DNA from: Pseudooceanicola endophyticus
GTDB taxonomy: Bacteria > Pseudomonadota > Alphaproteobacteria > Rhodobacterales > Rhodobacteraceae
Length of the DNA stretch: 64,000 bases
Direction of reading: 5' to 3'
Assembly: GCF_018760365.1 (NCBI RefSeq)
Contig: NZ_JAHIAB010000011.1
Coordinates: 1-64,000, forward strand
Shown piece after piece: positions 46,006-56,418 of this stretch. The notes below the pieces were generated by a model. It searched no databases, was not told where the DNA came from, and saw nothing but the letters and a program-made list of their open reading frames with translations. Each line of letters begins with the position of its first letter. Within the stretch, counting starts at the first letter, position 1. The translations under genes were made by a program, and so were the position numbers.

Positions 46006-46554
46006 ATGACGGAATTGGGCGAAATCGGAGAAGACAAGAGCCTGCTTCTTCTCGACGATGACGAACCCTTCCTGCGGCGCCTTGCCAAGGCCATGGAGAA
46101 GCGCGGCTTCGACGTGATGACCGCCGAGACGGTCGCCGAGGGCAAGGCCATCGCCTCCACCCGTTCCCCGGCCTACGCGGTCTGCGACCTGCGGCTGGAA
46201 GACGGCAACGGGCTTGATGTGGTGGAAGTGCTGCGCGAACGCCGCCCCGATTGCCGCATCGTGGTGCTGACCGGCTATGGCGCCATCGCCACCGCCGTTG
46301 CCGCCGTGAAGATCGGTGCCACCGACTACCTCTCGAAGCCCGCCGATGCGACCGATATCGTCAATGCGCTGCTCTCGACCGAGGATGAGCTGCCGCCGCC
46401 GCCGGAAAACCCGATGAGCGCGGACCGCGTCCGCTGGGAACACATCCAGCGCGTCTACGAGCTGTGCGACCGTAACGTCTCGGAAACCGCGCGGCGTCTG
46501 AACATGCACCGCCGGACGCTGCAACGGATCCTGGCCAAGCGCTCGCCGCGCTGA
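46006..46554 (+). CDS. regA: redox response regulator RegA/PrrA
   Basis: Global regulator of photosynthesis, respiration, carbon and nitrogen fixation genes in Rhodobacter relatives. The receiver domain has LLLDDDEPFL, phospho-acceptor D61 in AVCDLRLEDGNG and K111 in YLSKP. A proline hinge (PPPPENP) leads to a Fis-type helix-turn-helix at the C-terminus (NVSETARRLNMHRRTLQRIL, about 155-175). 182 residues from the ATG at 46006. hvrA does not follow, unlike in R. capsulatus. Confidence 0.96.
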   Translation: MTELGEIGEDKSLLLLDDDEPFLRRLAKAMEKRGFDVMTAETVAEGKAIASTRSPAYAVCDLRLEDGNGLDVVEVLRERRPDCRIVVLTGYGAIATAVAAVKIGATDYLSKPADATDIVNALLSTEDELPPPPENPMSADRVRWEHIQRVYELCDRNVSETARRLNMHRRTLQRILAKRSPR

Positions 46555-46572
46555 TCCTTCCGATCAGGGCCA

Positions 46573-46605
46573 TGAAAAAAGGCAGGCCGCAGGGCCTGCC
46601 TTTGT
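46573..46605. terminator. two-way terminator between regA and fghA
   Basis: GGCAGGCC-GCAG-GGCCTGCC (46581-46600), with TTTG on the right and AAAAAA on the left, serving the convergent regA and fghA genes. Confidence 0.88.
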
Positions 46606-46624
46606 CGTTTCCGGGAGGGCGCGA

Positions 46625-47467
46625 TCAGGCCTTCAGCCGTTCCGCGTGCCAGGCCAGATGCTCGGCCATGAAGGTCGAGATGAAGTAGTAGGAGTGGTCG
46701 TAACCCTCCTGCATCCGCACCGTCGTCGGCTGCCAGGTCGCACGGCAGGCAGCCTCCAGCAATTCGGGCTTCAGCTGGTTTTCCAGGAAGCCGTCGGCCG
46801 TGCCTTGGTCGATCAGCAGGCCCGAGGGCATCCGTGCCCCGTCCTCGATCAGCGCGCAGGCATCGTATTCGCGCCACTTGGCCCTGTCGGTGCCGATGTA
46901 GCCGCTCAGCGCCTTCTCGCCCCAGGGGCAGTTCAGCGGGCTGACGATCGGCGCGAAGGCCGAGATCGCCTTGAACCGCCCGGTGTTGCGCAGTCCGATG
47001 GTTAGCGCCCCGTGGCCGCCCATGGAGTGACCCATGATCGACTGACGCTCCATGTCGGCGGGGAATTCCGCCGCGATCAGCGCCGGAAGCTCCTGCTCTA
47101 TGTAGTCGCGCATCCGGTAATGGGTCGCAAAGGGCGCCTCGGTGGCGTTCACGTAGAACCCGGCACCCAGGCCGAAGTCGTAGGCACCCTCCGGGTCATC
47201 CGCCACGCCCTCGCCGCGGGGGCTGGTGTCGGGGGCCACGAAGATCAGCCCCAGCTCGGCGCAGGCGGCGCGGAATTCGCCCTTCTCGGTGACGTTGGCA
47301 TGGGTGCAGGTCAGGCCCGAGAGGTACCAGACCACCGGCAGTTTCGCGCCTTCCGCATGCGGGGGCACGTAGACCGAAAAGGTCATCTCGGTCCCGGTGA
47401 CGGCAGAGGCGTGCTTGTAGACACCCTGGGTGCCGCCGAAGGCCTTGTTGGTGGAAACCGTCTCCAT
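46625..47467 (-). CDS. fghA: S-formylglutathione hydrolase
   Basis: Esterase-D-type serine hydrolase that releases formate and glutathione, the second step of glutathione-linked formaldehyde oxidation. Nucleophile S148 in IMGHSMGGHGA, acid D225 in DQGTADGFL, and H258 in GYDHSYYF are present. 280 residues. It starts at an ATG overlapping the stop of the upstream dehydrogenase (ATGA), so the two steps are translationally linked. Confidence 0.95.
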   Translation of the reverse strand: METVSTNKAFGGTQGVYKHASAVTGTEMTFSVYVPPHAEGAKLPVVWYLSGLTCTHANVTEKGEFRAACAELGLIFVAPDTSPRGEGVADDPEGAYDFGLGAGFYVNATEAPFATHYRMRDYIEQELPALIAAEFPADMERQSIMGHSMGGHGALTIGLRNTGRFKAISAFAPIVSPLNCPWGEKALSGYIGTDRAKWREYDACALIEDGARMPSGLLIDQGTADGFLENQLKPELLEAACRATWQPTTVRMQEGYDHSYYFISTFMAEHLAWHAERLKA

Positions 47468-48576
47468 CAGAACACCACCACCGAGCGGATCGATTCCCCG
47501 GCATGCATCAGGTCGAAGCCCTTGTTGATCTCTTCCAGCGTCAGGACGTGGGTGATCATCGGGTCGATCTCGATCTTGCCGTTCATGTACCAGTCGACGA
47601 TCTTCGGCACGTCGGTCCGCCCCTTCATGCCGCCGAAGGCAGAGCCCTTCCAGACGCGGCCAGTCACCAGCTGGAACGGACGGGTGGAGATCTCTTTCCC
47701 CGCTTCCGCCACGCCGATCACGGTGGAAACGCCCCAGCCGCGGTGGCAGGCTTCCAGCGCCTGGCGCATGACGGTGGTGTTGCCGGTGCAGTCGAAGGTG
47801 AAATCGGCCCCGCCATCGGTCATGGCGATCAGGTGGCTGACGATGTCGCCGTCGATCTTGGTGGGGTTCACGAAGTCGGTCATGCCGAACTTCCTGCCCC
47901 ATTCCGCCTTGGAATCGTTGATGTCCACGCCGATGATCTTGTCCGCGCCGACCATGCGCGCGCCCTGGATCACGTTCAGGCCGATGCCGCCCAGGCCGAA
48001 GACCACGACATTGGCGCCGGGGGTCACCTTGGCGGTATGGGTCACCGCGCCGACGCCGGTGGTCACGCCGCAGCCGCAGTAGCAGGCCTTGTCGAAGGGC
48101 GCATCCTCGCGGATCTTCGCGACCGCGATCTCCGGCAGCACGATGAAGTTCGAGAAGGTCGAGCAGCCCATGTAATGATAGATCGTCTCGCCCTTGTAGG
48201 ACATGCGCGAGGTGCCATCGGGCATCACGCCCTTGCCCTGGGTCGCACGGATCGCGGTGCACAGGTTGGTCTTGCCCGAGAGGCAGGATTTGCACTGGCG
48301 GCATTCCGGCGTGTAAAGCGGGATCACGTGGTCATCCTGCTTCACCGATTTCACGCCCGGGCCCACGGCGCGGATGACGCCCGCGCCCTCATGGCCCAGC
48401 ACGGAGGGGAAGATGCCCTCGCTGTCCAGCCCGTCCAGCGTGTAGGCATCGGTGTGGCAGATGCCGGTGGCCATGATCTCGACCAGGACTTCGCCCTCCT
48501 TGGGACCCTCCAGGTCGATCTCGACGATCTCGAGCGGTTTCTTCGCCTCGAAGGCGACGGCGGCGCGGGTTTTCAT
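47467..48576 (-). CDS. adhI: S-(hydroxymethyl)glutathione dehydrogenase / class III alcohol dehydrogenase
   Basis: Zinc-dependent NAD+ enzyme that oxidises the formaldehyde-glutathione adduct. The catalytic zinc ligands are C40 in ATGICHTD and H62-E63 in GHEG; structural zinc cysteines are in [15 protein letters not shown] (about 92-106); the third catalytic ligand is in CGCGVTTG, with the Rossmann loop [14 protein letters not shown]. 369 residues. GGAGG precedes the ATG. Also known to act as an S-nitrosoglutathione reductase. First gene of the adhI-fghA pair. Confidence 0.95.
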   Translation of the reverse strand: MKTRAAVAFEAKKPLEIVEIDLEGPKEGEVLVEIMATGICHTDAYTLDGLDSEGIFPSVLGHEGAGVIRAVGPGVKSVKQDDHVIPLYTPECRQCKSCLSGKTNLCTAIRATQGKGVMPDGTSRMSYKGETIYHYMGCSTFSNFIVLPEIAVAKIREDAPFDKACYCGCGVTTGVGAVTHTAKVTPGANVVVFGLGGIGLNVIQGARMVGADKIIGVDINDSKAEWGRKFGMTDFVNPTKIDGDIVSHLIAMTDGGADFTFDCTGNTTVMRQALEACHRGWGVSTVIGVAEAGKEISTRPFQLVTGRVWKGSAFGGMKGRTDVPKIVDWYMNGKIEIDPMITHVLTLEEINKGFDLMHAGESIRSVVVF

Positions 48577-48672
48577 GGGGCATACCTCCGGAATTGATTT
48601 GCCCCCGACAAAGCATAGCCTTGCCTTGCAGGAAAGCCCCGAAGCGGCACGCCTCGGTCCTTGCGCGACGGG

Positions 48673-48741
48673 CGTCCCGTCATCTGGCCATAAATATCCC
48701 GGGGGAGCGCCGCTAGGCGCGGGGGCAGAGCCCCCTGCCCC
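48673..48741 (-). repeat. dispersed intergenic hairpin repeat, copy C
   Basis: Read on the minus strand it is GGGGGCTCTGCCCCC, a GCGCC-TAGC-GGCGC hairpin, then TCCCCCGGGATATTTATGG followed by CCAGATGACGGG. It lies 3' of the pcaF transcript. A further shorter relative (ATATTTGGGGAAAGATGAAAG) is at 48774-48794. Confidence 0.7.
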
Positions 48742-48789
48742 GGCCGCGTGCCCGCACCGATGGTGACGCAGGCATATTTGGGGAAAGAT

Positions 48790-48822
48790 GAAAGCATAAG
48801 GGCGCCCACCGGGGGCGCCCTT
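48790..48822 (-). terminator. terminator of pcaF
   Basis: AAGGGCGCCC-ACCGG-GGGCGCCCTT (48798-48822). Leftward the stem is followed by ATGCTTTCATCTTT. It lies 21 bp past the pcaF stop. Confidence 0.75.
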
Positions 48823-48842
48823 CGGTCCGTGTTTCGGCGGGC

Positions 48843-50039
<1,197 letters not shown>

Positions 50040-50165
50040 GAAGGTGTTCCTCGGGCTGAACCGGTTGGAAATCTGGACCCGCGCGGGCCGCGGGGCCGTC
50101 CCGGCGCAAGCCGGGCGGCGTCCGGGCGGCTCCCTCGTGGGGGCGCCCGGACGCATCCTGTCAGA

Positions 50166-50843
50166 TCAGAGCGCGGGGACGATCAGATCGCCCACCTCGC
50201 CATCGGTGTGCAGCGGCGCACCGGTGACGGATTGCAGGTCTTCCATGGAGATCCCGGCCAGTTTCTCGCGCAGCACGAAATGGCCATCCTCGATGTCGAC
50301 CACCGCCAGCGAGGTGTAGATGCGGGTCACGCAGGCCACGCCGGTCAGCGGGAAGGTGCAGCTCTCGACCAGCTTCGGCTCGCCTTTCTTGGTGACGTGA
50401 TCGGTCAGCACCGCGACGCGCTTGGCACCGTGCACCAGGTCCATCGCGCCGCCGACGGCCGGCACGCCCTTGTTGCCGACGCGCCAGTTCGCCAGATCGC
50501 CCGTCTGGGCGACCTGAAGCGCGCCCAGGATCGCCACGTCCAGATGGCCGCCGCGCACCATGGCAAAGCTGTCGGCATGGTGGAAGAACGAGGCGCCGGG
50601 CTTCAGCGTCACCGCCTTCTTGCCGGCATTGATCATGTCCCAGTCCTCTTCACCCGGCGCGGGCGCCTGGCCGAAGTTCAGGATGCCGTTCTCGGTGTGG
50701 AAGATCGGGGTACGACCCTCGACGGTGTACTGTGCCACCATCTCCGGGAAGCCGATGCCGAGGTTCACATAGGCGCCGTCGGCAATGTCCTGCGCGGCGC
50801 GCCAGGCGATCTGGGCGTTGGAGAGTTTCAGATCATCAAGCAT
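50166..50843 (-). CDS. pcaJ: 3-oxoadipate CoA-transferase subunit B
   Basis: Beta subunit of the succinyl-CoA:3-oxoadipate CoA-transferase. The catalytic glutamate is E51 in HTENGILNFG (the S-ENG motif variant), with NLGIGFPEMV and the NWRVGNKGVPAVGGAMDLV segment. 225 residues from the ATG at 50843. It overlaps pcaI by 8 bp. A general 3-oxoacid (acetoacetate) CoA-transferase ScoB is the main alternative; linkage to pcaF favours PcaJ. Confidence 0.85.
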   Translation of the reverse strand: MLDDLKLSNAQIAWRAAQDIADGAYVNLGIGFPEMVAQYTVEGRTPIFHTENGILNFGQAPAPGEEDWDMINAGKKAVTLKPGASFFHHADSFAMVRGGHLDVAILGALQVAQTGDLANWRVGNKGVPAVGGAMDLVHGAKRVAVLTDHVTKKGEPKLVESCTFPLTGVACVTRIYTSLAVVDIEDGHFVLREKLAGISMEDLQSVTGAPLHTDGEVGDLIVPAL

Positions 50844-51543
50844 AGCTGGCCCCCGCACGGATGAGGTCTTCTTCCTGTTTCGGCTCGGTGACTTCGACGA
50901 TCCGGTTCACGAAGATGCCGGGGGTGATCACCTGCTCGGGGTCGATGCCGCCGGGGGCGACGACCCTGGTGGCCTGCACGATGGTGGTCGCGGCCGCCGT
51001 CGCCATCAGCGGCGAGAAGTTGCGCGCCGCCATGCGGTAGGTCAGATTGCCCATGGTGTCGGCGACCTCGGCCTTGATCAGGGCAAAATCGGCCTTCAGC
51101 CAGCGCTCCTGCACATAGGGACGGCCATCGAATTCGCCGATGGGTTTGCCGTCCGCCAGTTCCGTCCCGTAGGAGGTCGGCGTGTAGAAGGCGGGGATGC
51201 CGGCGCCGCCGGCGCGGATGCGCTCGGCCAGGGTGCCCTGGGGCACCAGCTCCAGCTCGATCTCGCCGGCCAGGTAGCGGTCGGTGAAGGCCCGCGGATC
51301 CGAGCTTTTCGGGAACGAGCAGATCATCTTCTTCACCATGCCCGCATCGATGAGCGCGGCGATGCCGATCTGGCCGTTGCCGGCGTTGTTGTTGATGACG
51401 GTCAGGTTCTTCGGGCCGGCGTCGATGAGCGCGTGGATCAGTTCGATCGGGTTCCCTGCGCCCCCGAAACCGCCGATCATCACCGTGGCACCATCGCCGA
51501 TCCCAGATACGGCCTCTGCCAGGCCGGAAACGGTCTTGTCCAT
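50836..51543 (-). CDS. pcaI: 3-oxoadipate CoA-transferase subunit A
   Basis: Alpha subunit of the CoA-transferase, with the CoA-binding GGFGGAGNPIELIHAL loop (about residues 23-38), LTVINNNAG and the GTLAERIRAGGAGIPAFYTPT segment. 235 residues. GGAGG-type ribosome site before the ATG at 51543. First gene of pcaI-pcaJ-pcaF. An AT-rich segment with repeats upstream (51600-51650) is a likely control region. Confidence 0.87.
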   Translation of the reverse strand: MDKTVSGLAEAVSGIGDGATVMIGGFGGAGNPIELIHALIDAGPKNLTVINNNAGNGQIGIAALIDAGMVKKMICSFPKSSDPRAFTDRYLAGEIELELVPQGTLAERIRAGGAGIPAFYTPTSYGTELADGKPIGEFDGRPYVQERWLKADFALIKAEVADTMGNLTYRMAARNFSPLMATAAATTIVQATRVVAPGGIDPEQVITPGIFVNRIVEVTEPKQEEDLIRAGASYA

Positions 51544-51599
51544 GTGGAGCCTCCTTCTCTGGCGGCGTGGATACGCCCGGGCTGCCGGTCCCGTCCAGC

Positions 51600-51648
51600 T
51601 ATTTTGCGCACTATGCGATATTTGTTCATATTGCAAACATTGCAAAAA
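51600..51648 (-). promoter_or_regulatory. candidate pca control region
   Basis: About 57 bp upstream of pcaI, the otherwise GC-rich sequence changes to an AT-rich stretch with TGCGCACTATGCG (an imperfect inverted repeat) and the direct repeat ATTGCAAAC-ATTGCAAAA. IclR- and LysR-type regulators control pca genes in other bacteria; no regulator is adjacent. Confidence 0.4.
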
Positions 51649-51650
51649 GA

Positions 51651-51804
51651 CGGGGCTCTGCCCCCATCGCGCGTGCCGCGCGATCCCCCCGAGGTATTTG
51701 GAACAAGAAAATGAGGGGTTCGGATGGCTTCGGGGCGGGGCCGGCTCTTTCATCTGGCCAGAAATATCCCCGCCGGAGGCTTCGCCCCGACAGGGGCGAA
51801 ATCC
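51651..51804. repeat. dispersed intergenic hairpin repeat, copy B (two halves)
   Basis: Same plan as copy A. The left half is CGGGGCTCTGCCCCC, an ATCGCGCG-TGC-CGCGCGAT hairpin, then CCCCCCGAGGTATTTGGAACAAGAAAATGA. The right half is the inverted CATCTGGCCAGAAATATCCCCGCCGGAGG with a GCCCCGACAGGGGC hairpin. It separates pcaI from the Lrp gene; unlike copy A there is no rightward gene for the left half to terminate. Confidence 0.75.
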
Positions 51805-51809
51805 CGCTG

Positions 51810-52277
51810 TCAAAGCTGCGGGGCGGAGTTTTCCAGCACCGATTCCATGGCCACGAAGGTCGAGGTGGCGCTGACATGGGGCAGGGCCGACAGCTTTTCG
51901 CCCATCACCTGGCGGTATTCCGTGATGTCTCGGGTCCGAACTTTCAGAAGGTAGTCGAATCCACCGGCGATCATGTAGCATTCCTCCACCTCGGGGATGC
52001 GCTTCACCGCGGCGTTGAAATCCGACAGCGCCTTCTCCCGCGTGTCCGACATGCGCACTTCCACGAAGGTCACATGGGTCAGCCCCAGCCGGATCGGCGA
52101 GAGCACCGCGCGGTAGCCGGTGATGAAGCCGCGCTCTTCCAGGCTGCGGACCCGGGCGGCCACCGGTGTTTTCGACAGGCCGACCTTGCGCGCGAGTTCG
52201 GCAATGGGAAGGCGGGCGTTGTCGATCAGTGCGTTCAGGATCTTTCGGTCCGTCGAGTCGAGGTCATCTGTGCTCAT
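51810..52277 (-). CDS. Lrp/AsnC family regulator, probable putA regulator
   Basis: 155 residues: an N-terminal helix-turn-helix (about 8-55, DSTDRKILNALIDNARLPIAELARKVGLSKTPVAARVRSLEERGFITGY) and a C-terminal RAM ligand-binding domain (about 65-150, TFVEVRMS, CYMIAGGFDYLLKVRTRDITEYRQVM). It is divergent from putA across 112 bp. Lrp-type PutR proteins activate putA in response to proline in Rhodobacter and Agrobacterium, so that role is likely here (inference from position). Confidence 0.9.
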   Translation of the reverse strand: MSTDDLDSTDRKILNALIDNARLPIAELARKVGLSKTPVAARVRSLEERGFITGYRAVLSPIRLGLTHVTFVEVRMSDTREKALSDFNAAVKRIPEVEECYMIAGGFDYLLKVRTRDITEYRQVMGEKLSALPHVSATSTFVAMESVLENSAPQL

Positions 52278-52389
52278 CGCCTGAAAGGCCTCCCAAAATA
52301 AGTTCTTCTGCCCATCAATCTGCCAACCTTTGGGCGAAAGGGCCATGCGGAATTCGCTAAATGTCAATTCAGATCCCGGAGGTGTTGCG

Positions 52390-55300
52390 ATGATCGAGCC
52401 GAAGTTTGATGCCCTGCAGGGCCCCGCCAAATATGCCGACGAAACCAAGGTTCTGGAGCGCCTGGTGGCGCAGGCCGCGCTGAGCCCCGCCGCACGGCAG
52501 ATGATGTCGCATCGCGCCGCCGATTACGTGCGCAAGATCCGCTCGAGCCAGAAGCCCACCCTGATGGAACATTTCCTGGGCGAATACGGCCTCTCGACCC
52601 GCGAGGGCGTGGCGCTGATGTGCCTGGCCGAGGCCATGCTGCGGGTGCCGGACAAGCTGACCATCGATGCGCTGATCGAGGACAAGATCGCCCCCTCCGA
52701 CTGGTCGGCCCATGTCGGCAAGGCCTCCTCTCCTCTGGTCAATGCCTCGACCTGGGCGCTGATGCTGACCGGCAAGGTTCTGGAGGATGAACGTCCCGGC
52801 ATGGCCTCGACCCTGCGCGGCGCCGTCCGGCGCCTGGGCGAGCCGGTGATCCGCTCGGCCGTGGGCCGCGCCATGAAGGAGATGGGCCGCCAGTTCGTGC
52901 TGGGCGAGACCATCGTCAAGGCGCTGGAGCGCGCGAAGACCCGCGAGGCCATGGGCTTTACCTACAGCTACGACATGCTGGGCGAGGCGGCGATGACCGG
53001 CGCCGATGCCGCGCGCTATGCCAGGGACTATTCCGACGCCATCGATGCCATTGCCAAGGCCTGCGACAAGGGCTCGGTCGAGGCGAACCCGGGGATCTCG
53101 ATCAAGCTGTCGGCGCTGCACCCGCGTTACGAGGTCTCGGACGAGGCGCGCGTGCTGCGGGAACTGGTGCCGGTCGTGCTGGAGCTGGCGCTGAAGGCCA
53201 AGGCCGCCGGCATGGGGCTGAACATCGACGCCGAGGAGCAGGACCGCCTGGTGCTGTCGCTGAAGGTGATCGAGGCGGTTTTGCGCGACGAACGCCTGGC
53301 CGGCTGGAACGGGTTCGGCGTGGTGGTGCAGGCCTATGGCAAGCGCGCCAGCTTCGTCATCGACTGGCTGTACACCCTAGCCACCGAACTGGACCGCCGC
53401 ATCATGGTGCGTCTGGTCAAGGGCGCCTACTGGGACACCGAGATGAAACATGCGCAGGTCGAGGGCCTGCCGGGCTTCACGCTGTTCACCTCGAAGACCG
53501 CGACCGACGTCAGCTACATCGCGAACGCCAGGAAGCTGATCGGCTATGGTGACCGGATCTATCCGCAGTTCGCCACCCACAATGCCCATACCGTGGCCGC
53601 GATCTTGGAAATGGTCGGCGATGTCTCCTTCGAATTCCAGCGCCTGCATGGCATGGGCGAGCGTCTGCATGACATCGTGCTGAAGGAAACCAAGGGCCGC
53701 TGCCGGATCTATGCGCCGGTGGGCGCGCACCGCGACCTGCTGGCCTATCTGGTGCGCCGCCTGCTGGAAAACGGTGCGAACTCTTCCTTCGTGAACCAGA
53801 TCGTCGACGAGGAGGTCGCCCCCGAAACCATCGCCGCCGACCCGTTCGAGGCTCTGGCCCGGGCCAGGGCCCCCGCGGGGCTGGTGAAACCCGATGCGAT
53901 CTTTGGCGCGGATCGGCTAAATTCGCGCGGTTTCGACCTGACGGACGAGACGGTTCTGGCGGCCCTCGATGCCGCGCGCGATCTGCGCATTCCCGATGCC
54001 GGGCCGCTGGTCGCCGGCACCCCGGAGGGGCGCGCGCGCCCCGTGGTGAACCCTGCGACCGGCGTGCTGGTGGCGCAGGTCACAGAGGCCTCCGAGGGCT
54101 GCGTGGCCGAAGCCATTGCCGCAGCCACGCCCTGGGCCGCCAGCCCGGACGACCGCGCCGCCGTGCTGCGCCGCGCCGCCGACCTTTACGAGGAGAACTT
54201 CGGTGCCTTCTTCGCCGTGCTGGCGCGGGAGGCGGGCAAATCGCTGCCCGATGCCGTGGGCGAGCTGCGCGAGGCCGTCGATTTCCTGCGCTTCTACGCC
54301 GCCGAGGGCGCCCGGCGCGAAGACCGCGCCCGTGGCATCTTCACCTGCATCAGCCCGTGGAACTTCCCCCTGGCGATCTTCACCGGCCAGATCGCGGCGG
54401 CGCTGGCCGCCGGCAACGGCGTGCTGGCGAAACCGGCCGAGCAGACAGGGCTGGTCGCCGCCATGGCGGTGCGCCTGCTGCTTCAGGCCGGGGTGCCCGC
54501 CACCGCCCTGCAACTGCTGCCCGGCGATGGAAGGGTCGGGGCGCAGCTGACCTCGGATGCGCGGATCGCCGGCGTGGCCTTCACCGGCTCGACCGAGACG
54601 GCGCAGATCATCCGCCGCGCCATGGCCGCAACCATGGATCCCGGCGCGCCGCTGATCGCGGAAACCGGCGGTCTGAACGCCATGGTGGTCGATTCCACCG
54701 CCCTGCCCGAACAGGCCGTGCGCGACATCGTCGCCTCGGCCTTCCAGAGCGCCGGTCAGCGTTGCTCGGCGCTGCGCTGCCTCTATGTGCAGGAGGACAT
54801 CGCCCCCCATCTGATCGAGATGATCAAGGGCGCCATGGACGAGCTGACGCTGGGCGATCCCTGGCACCTGACCACCGACGTCGGTCCGGTGATCGACGCC
54901 GAGGCGCAGCAGGGCATCACCGGCTACATCGCCCAGAAGCGGGACGCGGTGCTGCATGCGCTTGAGGCCCCGGCCCAGGGCACCTTCGTCGCGCCGACCC
55001 TGCTGAAGGTGCCGGGCATCGAGGCGCTGGAGCGTGAAATCTTCGGCCCGGTGCTGCACGTCGCCACCTACAGGGCCGCCGAGATCGACAAGGTGATCGC
55101 GGCGATCAACGCCACCGGCTACGGGCTGACCTTCGGCCTGCACACAAGGATCGACACCCGCGTCCAGGAAATCACCGAGGCGGTCCATGCCGGCAACCTC
55201 TACGTGAACCGCAACCAGATCGGTGCCATCGTCGGCTCCCAGCCCTTCGGCGGCGAGGGGCTGTCGGGCACCGGCCCCAAGGCGGGTGGCCCGAACTACC

Positions 55301-55800
55301 TGGACCGTTTCCGGGCGCCCGAAACTCCGGCAGAGCTGGCCGAACCCTGGGCCGGTGCGGCAGAGGCCCTGCCCGCCCGCCTGGCGGCGATGCCCGGCGG
55401 CGCCGTGGTCGAGGATCTGCTGATGCCGGGTCCGACCGGAGAGCTGAACCGCCTGACCCTGACCGCCCGCGACCCGATCCTGTGCATGGGGCCGGGGAAG
55501 GCCGCGGAAGAGGCCCAGCTGGCCGCCGTGCGCGCACTTGGCGGCTGCGCCGTGGCCGCCGGTGGTCGGGTCGAACCGGCCCAGCTGAAGACGCTGGGCG
55601 GGATCTCGGGGGCGATGTGGTGGGGGGATGCCGACAGCGCGCGGGCCTTCGCCCAGGCGCTTGCGGCGCGTCCCGGGGCGATCCTGCCGCTGATCACCGC
55701 CCTGCCCGACCGTGGCCATGCGGTGCATGAACGCCACCTCTGCGTCGATACCACTGCCGCGGGCGGCAATGCGGCGCTGCTGGCCGGCAAGGTGGAATGA
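52390..55800 (+). CDS. putA: bifunctional proline dehydrogenase / L-glutamate gamma-semialdehyde dehydrogenase
   Basis: Converts proline to glutamate. An N-terminal helical arm and the FAD-binding proline dehydrogenase barrel (about 80-500, with GANPGISIKLSALHPRY-like and KGAYWDTEMKHAQ motifs) are followed by an aldehyde dehydrogenase domain (about 540-980) with FTGSTETAQ, the activating Glu in AETGGLNAMVV and catalytic C792 in GQRCSALRCLYVQ. About 150 extra C-terminal residues suggest the type-B form with an ALDH-superfamily-like cap. No ribbon-helix-helix domain is present, so control must be external, fitting the divergent Lrp gene. GGAGG precedes the ATG; 1136 residues. Confidence 0.95.
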   Translation: MIEPKFDALQGPAKYADETKVLERLVAQAALSPAARQMMSHRAADYVRKIRSSQKPTLMEHFLGEYGLSTREGVALMCLAEAMLRVPDKLTIDALIEDKIAPSDWSAHVGKASSPLVNASTWALMLTGKVLEDERPGMASTLRGAVRRLGEPVIRSAVGRAMKEMGRQFVLGETIVKALERAKTREAMGFTYSYDMLGEAAMTGADAARYARDYSDAIDAIAKACDKGSVEANPGISIKLSALHPRYEVSDEARVLRELVPVVLELALKAKAAGMGLNIDAEEQDRLVLSLKVIEAVLRDERLAGWNGFGVVVQAYGKRASFVIDWLYTLATELDRRIMVRLVKGAYWDTEMKHAQVEGLPGFTLFTSKTATDVSYIANARKLIGYGDRIYPQFATHNAHTVAAILEMVGDVSFEFQRLHGMGERLHDIVLKETKGRCRIYAPVGAHRDLLAYLVRRLLENGANSSFVNQIVDEEVAPETIAADPFEALARARAPAGLVKPDAIFGADRLNSRGFDLTDETVLAALDAARDLRIPDAGPLVAGTPEGRARPVVNPATGVLVAQVTEASEGCVAEAIAAATPWAASPDDRAAVLRRAADLYEENFGAFFAVLAREAGKSLPDAVGELREAVDFLRFYAAEGARREDRARGIFTCISPWNFPLAIFTGQIAAALAAGNGVLAKPAEQTGLVAAMAVRLLLQAGVPATALQLLPGDGRVGAQLTSDARIAGVAFTGSTETAQIIRRAMAATMDPGAPLIAETGGLNAMVVDSTALPEQAVRDIVASAFQSAGQRCSALRCLYVQEDIAPHLIEMIKGAMDELTLGDPWHLTTDVGPVIDAEAQQGITGYIAQKRDAVLHALEAPAQGTFVAPTLLKVPGIEALEREIFGPVLHVATYRAAEIDKVIAAINATGYGLTFGLHTRIDTRVQEITEAVHAGNLYVNRNQIGAIVGSQPFGGEGLSGTGPKAGGPNYLDRFRAPETPAELAEPWAGAAEALPARLAAMPGGAVVEDLLMPGPTGELNRLTLTARDPILCMGPGKAAEEAQLAAVRALGGCAVAAGGRVEPAQLKTLGGISGAMWWGDADSARAFAQALAARPGAILPLITALPDRGHAVHERHLCVDTTAAGGNAALLAGKVE

Positions 55801-55871
55801 TCCCGGTGCGCGCGGGCTCTGCCCCTTCCTGAGGCTGCGCGCCCCACGTCCCGGGTCGGGTCCCGGGCATC

Positions 55872-55906
55872 TGCGCCGCCGGGTTCCGCCCGGCGGCGAT
55901 TTTTGT
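55872..55906 (+). terminator. intrinsic terminator of putA
   Basis: CGCCGCCGGG-TTCCG-CCCGGCGGCG (55874-55898) followed by ATTTTTG. Confidence 0.9.
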
Positions 55907-56015
55907 GCCCGGACGGCGGTCCTGCGCTATGCTGGAGGCCGGAGGCGGCCTGTCAGGCGCAGGGAAATTGTGCCGCATGTCGGAACAATTGGGGCAAGAA
56001 GAGGGGGGTATTCCC

Positions 56016-56414
56016 ATGGTCGGATTAAGGCGCAGCGCCGCAGAGCTGGTATCGGATGCCCGCGCCCGGATCACCGAGATCGGGACCGCCGAACTGATCG
56101 CCTGCCACGGCGATCCGGATCTGGTGATCGTCGACATTCGCGACATCCGGGAACGCCAGCGCAGCGGCTTCATTCCGGGGTCGGTCCATGCGCCGCGGGG
56201 GATGCTGGAATTCTGGGTCGACCCCGAGAGCCCCTATTACCGCGAAGTCTTCGGGCAGGCCGGCAAGCGCTACGTGCTGCACTGCGCCTCGGGCTGGCGT
56301 TCGGCGCTGGCGACGCGAACGTTGCAGGAGATGGGCTTTGAGGCGGCGCATCTGAAGGACGGCTTTTCCGACTGGGTGGCGCAGGGCGGCCCGGTCAGCC
56401 CGCCCGAGGGCTGA
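56016..56414 (+). CDS. rhodanese-domain sulfurtransferase-like protein
   Basis: 132 residues, a single rhodanese domain with active-site loop HCASGWRSA (C90), DIRDIRERQRSGFIPGSVHAPRGML and a C-terminal LKDGFSDW. It may transfer sulfane sulfur or act as a thiol carrier; the acceptor is unknown. The ATG at 56016 has GAGGGGGG upstream; in-frame ATGs at 55977 and 55905 are weaker candidates. No operon partner; convergent with the IclR gene four bp away. Confidence 0.85.
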   Translation: MVGLRRSAAELVSDARARITEIGTAELIACHGDPDLVIVDIRDIRERQRSGFIPGSVHAPRGMLEFWVDPESPYYREVFGQAGKRYVLHCASGWRSALATRTLQEMGFEAAHLKDGFSDWVAQGGPVSPPEG

Positions 56415-56418
56415 GGCC

